From contig NZ_CP029562.1 in the NCBI RefSeq assembly GCF_004136315.1, positions 3,247,501-3,311,500 on the forward strand: DNA of 64,000 nucleotides, read 5' to 3'. Numbering within the stretch: the stretch's first letter is position 1; each line of letters starts with the position of its first letter. Shown here piece after piece: positions 31,102 through 40,189 of the stretch. The notes under the pieces are model-generated. The model did not search any database. It saw nothing but the letters and a program-made list of their open reading frames with translations, and was not told the origin of the DNA. The position numbers and the translations under genes were made by a program. The stretch is from Mesorhizobium sp. Pch-S. Its GTDB lineage: Bacteria; Pseudomonadota; Alphaproteobacteria; Rhizobiales; Rhizobiaceae.

Positions 31102-31377
31102 ATGGATGCTCGAATGCTCGCCCGGCTGGCTGCCGTCCTCGCCCTGGTGGCCACGGCGGCGGCTGCAGCACTGGTGCACAAGCAGGAGGCGCCGCCGTCA
31201 CTGGTCGCCCGTCCGTTCCAGGCCGACTGGCAGGCGCTGCGCGAACGGCAAAGGCGGTGCCAGCAGCTCGGTGAAGCGGGCGCTCTTGATGCGGCGTGCC
31301 TGCAGGCCTGGGCCGAGACACGCGACCGTTTCCTGCGTTCGGCGCCGAATGCGCATTTGTCCGGCCAGGAGCAGTGA
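31102..31377 (+). CDS. TrbK-alt, putative entry exclusion protein
   Basis: A 91-aa protein: an N-terminal hydrophobic segment (ARLAAVLALVATAAAAALV) and a short periplasmic part with two cysteines (RRCQQLGEAGALDAACLQAW). Position between trbJ and trbL, size and Cys pattern match TrbK-alt proteins thought to block redundant mating. Confidence 0.82.
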   Translation: MDARMLARLAAVLALVATAAAAALVHKQEAPPSLVARPFQADWQALRERQRRCQQLGEAGALDAACLQAWAETRDRFLRSAPNAHLSGQEQ

Positions 31378-31379
31378 GC

Positions 31380-32738
31380 ATGGGCGGCGCCGGCGTCATC
31401 GACAATTTTCTGGCGGTCTTCACCCGCTACATCGATACGGGCTTTGGCCTGCTTGGCGGCGAGGTCGCGTTCGTCGCCAGCACGCTGATCGTCATCGATA
31501 TCACGCTGGCAGGGCTGTTCTGGAGCGCCGGCGCCGATGACGACATCCTGGTCCGGCTGATCCGCAAGACGCTTTTTGTTGGCGTCTTCGCCTATCTGAT
31601 CTCCAACTGGAACAATCTTGCCAGGATCGTCTTCGACAGCTTCGCCGGCCTTGGCCTGAAGGGTTCGGGAACCGGCTTCTCGACGGCGGATCTGATGCGG
31701 CCCGGCAAAGTGGCGCAGACCGGCCTCGATGCCGCCAGGCCGCTGCTGGAATCGATTTCCGACCTGATGGGCTGGGTGGCGTTCTTTGAAAACTTCATCC
31801 AGATCGCCTGCCTGCTGTTTGCCTGGGCGCTGGTGATCCTCGCCTTCTTCGTGCTGGCGATCCAGCTCTTCGTCACGCTGATCGAATTCAAGCTGGCGAC
31901 GCTGGCCGGCTTCGTGCTGATCCCCTTCGGTCTTTTCGGCAAGACGGCGTTCATGGCCGAACGTGTGCTTGGCGCCGTCGTCTCCTCCGGCATCAAGGTG
32001 CTGGTGCTGGCGGTCATCATCGGCATCGGGTCGACCCTGTTTGGCCAGTTCACGCAAGGCTTTGCCGGGCAGACGCCTTCGATCGACGAAGCCATGGCGG
32101 TGGTGCTGGCCGCCCTGTCGCTGGTCGGGCTCGGTATTTTCGGTCCAGGCATTGCCAATGGACTGGTCGCCGGCGGACCGCAGATGGGTGCGGGTGCGGC
32201 GGCCGGAACCGGGCTTGCCGTTGCCGGCGCCACCGTGGCGTCGATCGGTGCGGCTGGTTTGGCTGCCCGGGGCGGCCTTGCAATGGCATCCGGTGCCGGC
32301 ACGGCAGTCCGGGCAGGGGCTGGCGCGGCAGGCGCCGCAAGCACGGCCTATCGTCTCGGCGCTGCCGGGCAGACGGGAACCGCAGGCGCCGTGTCGGGCT
32401 TTGCCGGCATTGCCCGTGCCGCCGGGAGTGCCGTCACCGCACCGTTGCGGCAGGTCGCAACGTCTCTTCAGTCGGGTTTCTCGGATGGCAGCAAGGCAGC
32501 GTTTGCGGCAACCGGAGGGTCGTCGACGGCTGGAACCATCGGTGATGCCGCGTCATCGACCGGCGACGCCGGGCAGACGCCTGCCCCGACCAGCGACGAT
32601 GCGCCCGACTGGGCCAGGCGCATGAAGCGCGTCCAGGCGATTAGCCATGGTGCCAGCGCGGCAGCCCATGCCCTGCGCTCCGGCGACAGCCACAGTTCCG
32701 GTTCCTCAGTCAACCTTTCCGAAGGCGAACGTTCATGA
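31380..32738 (+). CDS. trbL: TrbL, polytopic channel protein (VirB6-like)
   Basis: A 452-aa protein with multiple membrane helices in residues 10-270 (FVASTLIVIDITLAGLFW, IACLLFAWALVILAFFVLAI, LVLAVIIGIGSTLFG) and a Gly/Ala/Ser-rich C-terminus with low complexity. Start ATG 31380 lies 3 bp after trbK-alt; stop overlaps trbF. Confidence 0.93.
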   Translation: MGGAGVIDNFLAVFTRYIDTGFGLLGGEVAFVASTLIVIDITLAGLFWSAGADDDILVRLIRKTLFVGVFAYLISNWNNLARIVFDSFAGLGLKGSGTGFSTADLMRPGKVAQTGLDAARPLLESISDLMGWVAFFENFIQIACLLFAWALVILAFFVLAIQLFVTLIEFKLATLAGFVLIPFGLFGKTAFMAERVLGAVVSSGIKVLVLAVIIGIGSTLFGQFTQGFAGQTPSIDEAMAVVLAALSLVGLGIFGPGIANGLVAGGPQMGAGAAAGTGLAVAGATVASIGAAGLAARGGLAMASGAGTAVRAGAGAAGAASTAYRLGAAGQTGTAGAVSGFAGIARAAGSAVTAPLRQVATSLQSGFSDGSKAAFAATGGSSTAGTIGDAASSTGDAGQTPAPTSDDAPDWARRMKRVQAISHGASAAAHALRSGDSHSSGSSVNLSEGERS

Positions 32739-33424
32739 ACCCTTTCAAGCGACCCGCCGCGCATTACGGCAAGACACCCCCGCCCGTGACCCCCTATCAG
32801 AAGGCCGCCCAGGTCTGGGATGAGCGCATCGGATCTGCCCGCGTCCAGGCCCGCAACTGGCGCTACATGGCCTTTGGATCGCTTGTCCTGTCGATGGGCT
32901 TTGCAACCGCGCTGCTCTGGCAGTCTGCGCGGGGGACGGTCGTGCCCTGGGTGATAGAGGTCGATCGCCTCGGCGAAGCGCAGGCCGTCGCCCCCGCCGT
33001 CGCCGGCTATCAGCCGACCGATCCGCAGATTGCCTGGCATCTGGCCCGCTTCATCGAACAGGTCCGCTCGGTTCCTGCCGATCCGATCATCGTGCGCCAG
33101 AACTGGTTGCGCGCCTATGAATGGACGACCGATCGCGGCGCTGGCGCCTTGAACGACTATGCCCGCACCAATGATCCCTTCGCGCGGATCGGAAAGCAGC
33201 AGGTGTCCGTCGAGGTGTCGAGCGTCATCAGAGCTTCGCCGGATTCGTTCCGCGTGGCCTGGGTCGAGCGCCAGTATGAAAACGGCAAGCTGGCCGTGAC
33301 ACAGCGCTGGACCGCGATCCTGACGATCGCGCTGCAGCCGCCGCGCGATGGCGAGCAACTGAAGGCAAATCCGCTCGGCATCTATGTCAACGCCATAAGC
33401 TGGTCACGGGAGATTGCGCAATGA
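32735..33424 (+). CDS. trbF: TrbF, channel assembly factor (VirB8-like)
   Basis: A 229-aa protein with a short cytosolic N-terminus, one membrane helix (WRYMAFGSLVLSMGFATALLW), then a VirB8 NTF2-like periplasmic domain (VPWVIEVDRLGEAQAVAPA to KANPLGIYVNAISWSREI). Overlaps both neighbours by 4 bp. Confidence 0.94.
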   Translation: MNPFKRPAAHYGKTPPPVTPYQKAAQVWDERIGSARVQARNWRYMAFGSLVLSMGFATALLWQSARGTVVPWVIEVDRLGEAQAVAPAVAGYQPTDPQIAWHLARFIEQVRSVPADPIIVRQNWLRAYEWTTDRGAGALNDYARTNDPFARIGKQQVSVEVSSVIRASPDSFRVAWVERQYENGKLAVTQRWTAILTIALQPPRDGEQLKANPLGIYVNAISWSREIAQ

Positions 33425-34410
33425 TGACGCTCGCCATTCGGGCCGCCAGCAGGCAATCGGCGCGGTCTCGCGACCAGTTTGCGTGGCTGTTGCTCTCTGC
33501 CGCTGTTCTGGCAGGCTGCGCCGCAAGGCCGACGCGGGAATTATACAGCTATGATGCGTCCGTGCCACCATTGCCGCCGATTGCTGCCGTGCTGCATGAA
33601 AAGGCGCCCAGACCGTTGCTCGTCCCGCCGGCATGGCGGCCTTCGCGTGGCGGAGCTCCAGCCAGTTCGGCGATCGGCCGTGTCGAGAGCGCCAATGCAG
33701 CGGCACGTGTCGAGCCGCGGCGCGAAGGCTATTTCAACGCCATCCAGATCTATCCGTGGAGCGAGGGCGCCCTCTATCAGGTCTATGCCGCACCAGGCCA
33801 GATCACCACGATTGCGCTCGAACCGGGCGAAACGCTGAGCGATCCTGGTCCGATCGCCGCGGGCGACACCGCCCGCTGGATCATCGGCGATACCACAAGC
33901 GGATCGGGCGACGGCCGCAGGGTGCATGTCCTGGTGAAACCATCCCGCCCGGGGATCTCGACCAATCTGGTCATCGCCACGGATCGGCGCACTTACCTGA
34001 TCGAACTGCGGTCGGGTGAAAAACCCTACATGCCCTCGGTGGCTTGGAACTACCCGTCGCTGCCGGCATCGCGGCGACCGGACACTGCTGCGTCCCCCGT
34101 CATCCCCGGGCCGGCGGCGCGCAATTATCGCTATGGCCTGGCCGGCGATGCGCCGCCCTGGCGACCGGTCGCGGTCTATGACGATGGCCGCCGCGTCTAT
34201 GTCGAATTTCCGCGTGGCATCGTCCAGGGCGAGATGCCGCCGCTGTTCGTGAGCGGGCCGGACGGCGAGGCCGAAATCGTCAACACTCGCATCCATCGCA
34301 ATGTCCTCATCGTAGACCGCCTGTTTGGAGAGGCGGAGTTGCGTCTGGGCAGCGGCGAGCGCCAGCAGGTCGTCAGGATCGTCCGGAACGGCAAAAGGAA
34401 GGCGATATGA
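33421..34410 (+). CDS. trbG: TrbG, outer-membrane channel protein (VirB9-like)
   Basis: A 329-aa protein with a signal segment ending in a lipobox, LSAAVLAGC, so it may be lipidated at that Cys. Residues about 100-330 form the VirB9/CagX domain (GALYQVYAAPGQITTIALEPGE, TNLVIATDRRTYLIELRS, DDGRRVYVEFP). Interacts with TrbI and the core complex. ATGA overlaps on both sides. Confidence 0.93.
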   Translation: MMTLAIRAASRQSARSRDQFAWLLLSAAVLAGCAARPTRELYSYDASVPPLPPIAAVLHEKAPRPLLVPPAWRPSRGGAPASSAIGRVESANAAARVEPRREGYFNAIQIYPWSEGALYQVYAAPGQITTIALEPGETLSDPGPIAAGDTARWIIGDTTSGSGDGRRVHVLVKPSRPGISTNLVIATDRRTYLIELRSGEKPYMPSVAWNYPSLPASRRPDTAASPVIPGPAARNYRYGLAGDAPPWRPVAVYDDGRRVYVEFPRGIVQGEMPPLFVSGPDGEAEIVNTRIHRNVLIVDRLFGEAELRLGSGERQQVVRIVRNGKRKAI

Positions 34411-35549
34411 GCGGGGACGAATTCACGGCGCCGATGCGGCTTCGCGCCGAGCCACCGCGTGTCACGCGCCTGTCGCGGAAATTCATGCTCGGGCTCGGAA
34501 CCGCGGCTTCTCTGGGGATCGGCATTGCGCTGATCTACGCCTTCCAGGCACGCAAGGGCGCCACCGACAGCGAAGAGCTCTATTCCACATCCAATCGGCC
34601 GACAGCCGATGGTCTTGCGGCATTGCCGCGCGACTATACGGGACCAATCCTTGGGCCTGCCTTGCCGGGCGATCTCGGGCGGCCGATACTCGAGGCCCAG
34701 AACCGTGGACAGCCGGTGATTGCCCCGGCCATGATGGCGCCATCCGTCGACGAGGCGGAGCAGCGGCGGCGCGCCGAGGAAGAAGCAGCGCGCACAAGCA
34801 GGGTGTTCTTCCAGACCGAGGCGCGATCCGGCGCGTCGATGCCGTCTGGCGGGGCTCTAGGTTTGCCGGGCAGTCTCGGGGTCGAGGGACAACCGGGTGG
34901 AGCCGGCGCGAAGGACTGGCAACAAGCGTTTCTCGATGCCGACGTGTCGCGTCGCGTCGTTGCGGCGGACCGGGTGATGGCTCCGCTTTCGCCTTTCGTG
35001 TTGCAGGCAGGGGCCGTGATCCCTGCCGCGCTTGTCACCGGCATCCGCTCCGACCTGCCCGGGCAGATCGTCGCGCAGGTGACCCAGAACGTCTATGACA
35101 GTCCCACCGGCCGGTCGCTCCTGGTGCCGCAAGGGACCCGCATCATCGGCCAGTACGACAATGGCATCGGGTTCGGCCAGCGCCGCGTGCTTCTGGTGTG
35201 GAACCGCCTGATCTTCCCCAATGGGCGTTCGATCGTGCTGGAGCGCGAACCAGGTGCCGATGCGCACGGCTATTCCGGACTTGAAGATGGCGTCGACAAC
35301 CATTGGTGGGACCTCATCAAGGCCGCGGGGCTTTCGACCTTGCTCGGGGTCGGGGCCGAGCTTGCAAGCGACGACAACGACCGCCTGATCCGGGCGATCC
35401 GCGACGGTGCCCAGGACACCATCAATCAGGCTGGGCAGCAGATCATCCAGCGCCAGCTGCAGGTTCCACCGACGCTGACGGTACGTCCAGGATTTCCAGT
35501 CCGCGTCATCGTCACGCGCGACCTCATCCTTGAACCCTACGGAAGCTGA
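34407..35549 (+). CDS. trbI: TrbI, energy-transducing channel protein (VirB10-like)
   Basis: A 380-aa protein with one N-terminal membrane helix (FMLGLGTAASLGIGIALIYAF), a proline-containing periplasmic linker, then the VirB10 domain (VLQAGAVIPAALVTGIRSDL, LLVPQGTRIIGQYDN, VRVIVTRDLIL). Last essential channel component of the operon. Confidence 0.94.
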   Translation: MSGDEFTAPMRLRAEPPRVTRLSRKFMLGLGTAASLGIGIALIYAFQARKGATDSEELYSTSNRPTADGLAALPRDYTGPILGPALPGDLGRPILEAQNRGQPVIAPAMMAPSVDEAEQRRRAEEEAARTSRVFFQTEARSGASMPSGGALGLPGSLGVEGQPGGAGAKDWQQAFLDADVSRRVVAADRVMAPLSPFVLQAGAVIPAALVTGIRSDLPGQIVAQVTQNVYDSPTGRSLLVPQGTRIIGQYDNGIGFGQRRVLLVWNRLIFPNGRSIVLEREPGADAHGYSGLEDGVDNHWWDLIKAAGLSTLLGVGAELASDDNDRLIRAIRDGAQDTINQAGQQIIQRQLQVPPTLTVRPGFPVRVIVTRDLILEPYGS

Positions 35550-35551
35550 CC

Positions 35552-35788
35552 ATGGCAAAGCTGAAACTCGGGGCCCTGGCCGATGACAAGCCCGTAAAGC
35601 TCACCGTCGAATTGCCCGCCGCGCTGTATCGTGACCTCGCGGCCTACGCCGATCTCCTTGCCAAGGAAACCAGGCAATCGCCCCCCGAACCCGTCCGCCT
35701 CATTGTCGCGATGCTTGAGCGGTTCATGGCCACGGACAGGGGCTTTGCAAAAGCCAGACGCGCTGTACCGGCAACGATGCCGGACTAG
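35552..35788 (+). CDS. DUF2274 family protein
   Basis: A 78-aa protein (MAKLKLGALADDKPVKLTVELPAALYRDLAAYADLLAKE) typical of the gene that closes trb operons in rhizobial ICEs. The KLTVELPAALYRDLAAYAD part looks like a ribbon-helix-helix. It starts 2 bp after trbI. Possible autoregulator; not proven. Confidence 0.9.
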   Translation: MAKLKLGALADDKPVKLTVELPAALYRDLAAYADLLAKETRQSPPEPVRLIVAMLERFMATDRGFAKARRAVPATMPD

Positions 35789-35793
35789 ACATG

Positions 35794-36687
35794 TCAGGTT
35801 TGTCGCAGCTTCGGATTCACCTGTCTCCTTGCCATGGCCACAAAGCGCAACAGTGCGCGCTTGGGATTGGATTCCAACCACACCGCGTTGACCTGCGCGA
35901 CGCTTGCCGGGCCGTGGAGAGATTTCCAGATCGTGAACTCAGGCGCGATCGAACAGGCGCTTTCCTCGGCCAGGGTGATGCCCTGGCCCAGCTGTACCTT
36001 CTGGACGAGCGTTGCATCGCTGCCGCTGCACGGGCGAAGCGACGGCGCCTTGTCAACGCCAGCGGCAGCGAGCAGGGCGCACACCTGGCTGTGTTGTGGT
36101 GGCGAGACCAGCAGGTGTTCGCGCGCCAGATCCGCCCAGCTCACAGATGGTGTTCGGCCAAGCGGATGACTGGCTGACAGCAGGACACACAGCCGCTCAC
36201 GCTCGAAAACTCCTTTGGCACAAGTCCCGTCGGACATGACGGCAGAGGTGAAGACGATGTCGATCTGTCGTCGACGCAGCGCCGCCATTGCCGGCTCTTG
36301 CTCGATATCCTCGATGTTAACGGCCACATCGGGATAGAGGTCGACGAAGCGGCGGATCGTGGCCGTCAGGAATTTTCGCCCGGCGAGCGTGGACAATCCG
36401 ATCCGCAACGTCCTGGTGTCCCCTTTGGGCATGTGCTCTGCGGTCAGCACGTCTCGCAATCCCTCATAGTGACCGCGCGCCGCCGCGACCCATGCCTGGC
36501 CAGCTTGGGTGAGATGGACACCATGCACGTGACGATGAAAAAGCTTGACGTCGAGATGCTGTTCGAGCGCCACGATGTTGCGGCTTACGCTGGACTCTCT
36601 CACCCGCAGGACCTTCGCCGCCTGCCGCAGACTGCCATGGTCGGCCGCCGTGAAAACACAGTCGAGGCGGCGCAGGGCGTTGCTCAT
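35794..36687 (-). CDS. LysR-family transcriptional regulator
   Basis: A 297-aa regulator from MSNALRRLDCVF. The N-terminal winged helix (LRQAAKVLRVRESSVSRNIVALEQHLDVKLFHRH) is followed by a LysR substrate domain (TLRIGLSTLAGRKFL... through CSIAPEFTIWKSL). A LysR gene convergent with DUF2274 is a recurrent end mark of trb operons in these elements. It lies 20 bp after the methyltransferase gene on the same strand, so it could equally serve that gene. Inducer unknown. Confidence 0.9.
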   Translation of the reverse strand: MSNALRRLDCVFTAADHGSLRQAAKVLRVRESSVSRNIVALEQHLDVKLFHRHVHGVHLTQAGQAWVAAARGHYEGLRDVLTAEHMPKGDTRTLRIGLSTLAGRKFLTATIRRFVDLYPDVAVNIEDIEQEPAMAALRRRQIDIVFTSAVMSDGTCAKGVFERERLCVLLSASHPLGRTPSVSWADLAREHLLVSPPQHSQVCALLAAAGVDKAPSLRPCSGSDATLVQKVQLGQGITLAEESACSIAPEFTIWKSLHGPASVAQVNAVWLESNPKRALLRFVAMARRQVNPKLRQT

Positions 36688-36707
36688 GTGGTGCACCGCT
36701 CCAGATC

Positions 36708-37706
36708 CTAACGCACCTGTTCGGTTGCAACGTCGTCAGCGGGATCACGCGGCAGCGTGGTGTCGTAGACATATTCGTGCGGAATGGCAGGCTCTTCCAT
36801 CTGGCGCAGATAACGATCCAGGTTATCCTTCGCATTGCTCGCGGCAAGGCTGTAGAAATTCCCGCTGTTCCACGTCATCGCGCAGTATCTGAACTGCGAG
36901 CGGATCGCATGCGACATCTGCGCCAGCGACACTTCGTTGTTGAACATGGAGTCGAGCACCAGGGATTTTTTCCGTTCGATTTCGTCCGGCGGGAAGTAGC
37001 GCGCCTTGAAGCCATGATCTTTCTGGTTTTCGCGCCGCACGTATTCATCCACGTCCTGCGTGCGGAACTTCTCCACGAAGACGAAGATGCCGTCTTCCTT
37101 CAGGTGCTGACCGACATATTCGATCTGTTTCGCCCTGTTCGGGGAGTACATCTGGAAGGTGGTGTCTTCCAGGATGAGATCAAACCCGTTCGCGAATTTG
37201 GTCAGGCGCGGGGCTCCCTGCAGCACATCCTTGGTAAGCCGGTGAAAGGGGCCGACAAAGAACTCGGCATGAGGTGGCTCGCCATAAGCGAGGAAACACT
37301 CATGGTTCTCCGGATTCGGGCTGCATGAGAGCGTTTCGATGTGCCCACCGGCGAGTTCCGATAAGGTCCTGGCCATTGTTCCCTCTGCCGTTCCAAGGCT
37401 GTAGAGGGTGAGCGGGACCGAGCGTTGAAGCGCGTATTTCAAGACCGCATGCGCCATCCGGCACTCTTCTTCCAGCCTGTAGGGAATGCTGCTGTGGTAA
37501 TGCTGATCGAAATGGCCTTGCCGTGTCGCATGCAAGGCAACCAGCGTGCGAAGCAGATCTTCATGCGGAAGCAGGCGGGTGTCAGCCATCGGCTTTCGGA
37601 CAGGCTTTCCACTCCTGCCTGCTGCGGTCGAACCGAAGAAGCCACTCAGTTCGTTGATACGTGGGCCGCGATCGCACTCGGCCAGGAAGTCGTCGAGACC
37701 TCGCAT
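36708..37706 (-). CDS. SAM-dependent methyltransferase, unassigned substrate
   Basis: A 332-aa class I methyltransferase. The SAM-binding motif is LTLYSLGTAEGTMARTLSE, the acidic/post-II region FDLILEDTTFQMYSPNR, and the following strand KEDGIFVFVEKF. A helical N-terminus (residues 1-85) could hold the substrate. The start has GAGGAGG about 9 nt upstream. It shows neither EgtD nor nicotianamine-synthase signature sequences that I can recognise. It heads a reverse-strand unit with the LysR gene and is divergent from the AraC/MFS unit. Confidence 0.75.
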   Translation of the reverse strand: MRGLDDFLAECDRGPRINELSGFFGSTAAGRSGKPVRKPMADTRLLPHEDLLRTLVALHATRQGHFDQHYHSSIPYRLEEECRMAHAVLKYALQRSVPLTLYSLGTAEGTMARTLSELAGGHIETLSCSPNPENHECFLAYGEPPHAEFFVGPFHRLTKDVLQGAPRLTKFANGFDLILEDTTFQMYSPNRAKQIEYVGQHLKEDGIFVFVEKFRTQDVDEYVRRENQKDHGFKARYFPPDEIERKKSLVLDSMFNNEVSLAQMSHAIRSQFRYCAMTWNSGNFYSLAASNAKDNLDRYLRQMEEPAIPHEYVYDTTLPRDPADDVATEQVR

Positions 37707-37900
37707 TCCAACTCGCCTCCTCGCAGTCGATAGAGCGGTGAGATGCCGAAAGCCCGACCGGAAGAACCTTCAAAAAACCTGGAGCCGTTGAGTATTTCGG
37801 CTCGGTCAAGCAATGGCTGAGGCTGCTGGTAGACCTGGAAAATAGAAATCGCTTTCCTGTAATTGCAGGCTTTTCGAAAAGGTCACATGTTCTGCCTACC

Positions 37901-37930
37901 CTGAGTTATTTTTTAGTTGTCGAATAACCC
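37901..37930. promoter_or_regulatory. Dyad between methyltransferase and AraC genes
   Basis: TGAGTTATT (37901-37909) and AATAACCCA (37922-37930) form an imperfect inverted repeat (8 of 9) in the AT-rich divergent promoter region. Likely operator for the AraC protein or another regulator; unproven. Confidence 0.35.
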
Positions 37931-37986
37931 AGAGTTCTCCACATCTCCCTGCACTGCGATTTCTACGCAAGCGGGAGAGCTTTCTT

Positions 37987-38874
37987 GTGGGAGAAATAGT
38001 TTGCCTCGATCCGCGACTTATCAGGCGATCCCGCCAACGCAGTTTCGTCCATCATTTTGAGGATTGGGGCAGGGTGCGCGCCGACCTCATCAAGCGGACG
38101 GGGCTTGAGCGGCAGGAAACAAGTCTTGCCCGCTCAAGCCATGTTTTCATTGTCAACCTGCAAGGTGCGGTGTCACATGGTGAGGATGTCGTTGATGGCC
38201 GACGGCTGCCGTTCGCGCCTCGGCGCGCAGGGTCGTTGATCTACGTTCCACCAGGCAGTGAGTGGCTCGGGTGGGATGAAGGCGAAGCAACGGCAGCCTA
38301 TCTTCTGGTGTCGGTTCAACAAGATCTCGCGGTCGATGTGTTTGCCGAAAAGATGCGGCATCGTCTGCCCAATCCACGGCCCGCCATCGGTTTCAGAAAC
38401 AGTGCCGTTGAAATGGCCTTGCAACGCATTGCGATGGAGGTCACCCATCCAGATCCGCTCAGCGTGACAATGGTCGAAAGCCAGGCCATGCAGCTCATCG
38501 TGCAGATGGCCCGCATGAACGGCTTCCCGCATAACCCTGCCAAGGGTGGCCTCTCGTCCTTCGATCTCAAGCATACACTTGAGATGATCGACACATCGAA
38601 CAGGACGCCAACACTGCCAGACCTGGCCAATGCGGTTGGGCTCAGCCGCTTCCATTTCTGGCGCGCCTTCAAGCAATCGACCGGGATGACGCCATACGCT
38701 TTCATGGCAACGCGCCGTCTGGAAAAGTCATCGGAAATGCTGCGAACGACCACCTTGTCGGCGACGCAGATCGCACTGGAGTGCAATTTCGGAAGCTCCA
38801 GCCATTTCACGACCGCATTCAAGCGGGCGTTTGGCGTGACGCCGACAGAGTTCCGAAATCTGTGCCAGACCTAG
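37987..38874 (+). CDS. AraC-family transcriptional regulator
   Basis: A 295-aa protein starting with GTG (GGGAG upstream). The N-terminal part is cupin-like (GSLIYVPPGSEWLGWDEGEATAAYL). The C-terminal double helix-turn-helix is clear: LPDLANAVGLSRFHFWRAFK and the AraC signature SATQIALECNFGSSSHFTTAFKRAFG. It is the first gene of a forward unit with MFS and the 466-aa protein and is divergent from the methyltransferase. It probably senses the substrate or product of this locus. Confidence 0.9.
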   Translation: MGEIVCLDPRLIRRSRQRSFVHHFEDWGRVRADLIKRTGLERQETSLARSSHVFIVNLQGAVSHGEDVVDGRRLPFAPRRAGSLIYVPPGSEWLGWDEGEATAAYLLVSVQQDLAVDVFAEKMRHRLPNPRPAIGFRNSAVEMALQRIAMEVTHPDPLSVTMVESQAMQLIVQMARMNGFPHNPAKGGLSSFDLKHTLEMIDTSNRTPTLPDLANAVGLSRFHFWRAFKQSTGMTPYAFMATRRLEKSSEMLRTTTLSATQIALECNFGSSSHFTTAFKRAFGVTPTEFRNLCQT

Positions 38875-38976
38875 CGTTGCACGGGCGCTTTTTCAGCAAG
38901 TTCCGGCAAATTGGAATAGCATGTGGAAGCGACGCCCGCCGCAGTTGTGCCACCAATGGGGCAACTGGGGGCAACC

Positions 38977-40188
38977 ATGTCAATCAGGAGCCCGTGCCGA
39001 CCTGCCCGCAAGACGATCGGCCGACTTTCAGGTCCGTCGCGGTATGGCCTTCTCTTCAGCGCGGCGTTGGGCGCATTCGGCCGCAACGGCTATTTTCTCA
39101 CGGCATCCTGGATCCTGGCGGAACGTGGCTACGGAAGTGCCGGCCTCGCGGTTTTTCTTGCGATCGTCAGCGCGACGGAGTTTATCCTCAGTCCCGTTGC
39201 CGGCTTGCTGGCCGATCGCTTCAACAGGCGTCGGTTGCAGGCGATGGCAGACCTTGGACGCTTCATTGTAAGCTTGGCAACAGCGTCTGCGCTCCCGAAC
39301 GTCGCTGCTCTGCCGGCGATGTGCATGTCCGCAGTGTTGTTTTCCTTCTGCGACCGCGTCGCGCTAACCTCCGGCCAGTCGATGATACCGGCAATCGTCG
39401 CTGGCCGTGACAGCGCAACCTGGAATTCGATCGTCGTCGTTGTCATGCAGACTGGCAATTTCGGCGCGGCGCTTCTCATCGGAATGCTGCTGGGCGGGTA
39501 TGCTTCGGCAGTGCCCTTCGCCGTGCTCGCCACCTCCTTTCTGTTCGCCGCAATCATAGTGGCCTCCACGAACACGTCGACTGCGTCGCGCGGTTGTCGC
39601 CCACAGTTGACAACGGTCCTGGAGGTCAAACCAGGCTTCCGACGGCTGGTTGTCGCCTACGCGCTTTTCTACTCAAGTGCCGTGCTTTTCAGCGTGATGG
39701 GATCCAGCTTCGTTTTCGCCGAGCTGAAAGGCACTGCAGCGGATTTCGGCGTGCTCGAGGCGGCATGGTCGATTGGTTCGTTGCTGGGTGCCGTCTCCTT
39801 GGCGGCGGTACGGCCAAGGATCAGCGCCGACAGGCAACATCTGTGTCTATTGGGCACGATCGCGCTGATGTTCATCACATTGCGGTATTCGCACACGCCA
39901 TGGACGACACTGCTTTTTGCATCCGTCGGTTTCCTCTACAATCTGGGACGCGTGAGCGTTGAAGTTGCGTTTCAGTCGCGTGTCGCCGCTGCTTCACTCG
40001 GCAGGGCGAAAGGCGTGATGCACAGTGTCGCCGTGGCGCTGAGCCTCATGGTCTTCGCAGTCGTTGCCGCGGTGGGAGATCGAGCCGTTCCTTCAATGAT
40101 TTTCTTCGGCTTCGGCGTGATTCTGCTCATCGGTATTTCCGTGTTGACCGTCTTCCATCGACAACCGCAAGAGAAGGGCAAATCGTGA
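38977..40188 (+). CDS. MFS transporter
   Basis: About 403 aa, twelve-helix type. Recognisable features: the helix 2-3 loop GLLADRFNRRRLQAMADLGR, a second repeat starting RLVVAYALFYSSAVLFSVMG, and a final helix IFFGFGVILLIGISVLTVF. ATG 38977 is chosen for its position near the first helix; a GTG at 38923 is possible. It resembles drug- or metabolite-efflux members. Followed at once by the 466-aa gene (1 bp gap). Confidence 0.88.
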   Translation: MSIRSPCRPARKTIGRLSGPSRYGLLFSAALGAFGRNGYFLTASWILAERGYGSAGLAVFLAIVSATEFILSPVAGLLADRFNRRRLQAMADLGRFIVSLATASALPNVAALPAMCMSAVLFSFCDRVALTSGQSMIPAIVAGRDSATWNSIVVVVMQTGNFGAALLIGMLLGGYASAVPFAVLATSFLFAAIIVASTNTSTASRGCRPQLTTVLEVKPGFRRLVVAYALFYSSAVLFSVMGSSFVFAELKGTAADFGVLEAAWSIGSLLGAVSLAAVRPRISADRQHLCLLGTIALMFITLRYSHTPWTTLLFASVGFLYNLGRVSVEVAFQSRVAAASLGRAKGVMHSVAVALSLMVFAVVAAVGDRAVPSMIFFGFGVILLIGISVLTVFHRQPQEKGKS

Positions 40189-40189
40189 G

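Noticed and set aside
36708..37706. Methyltransferase as EgtD or nicotianamine synthase-like
   Set aside because: The SAM motif is generic and I see no substrate-binding signature of either family.
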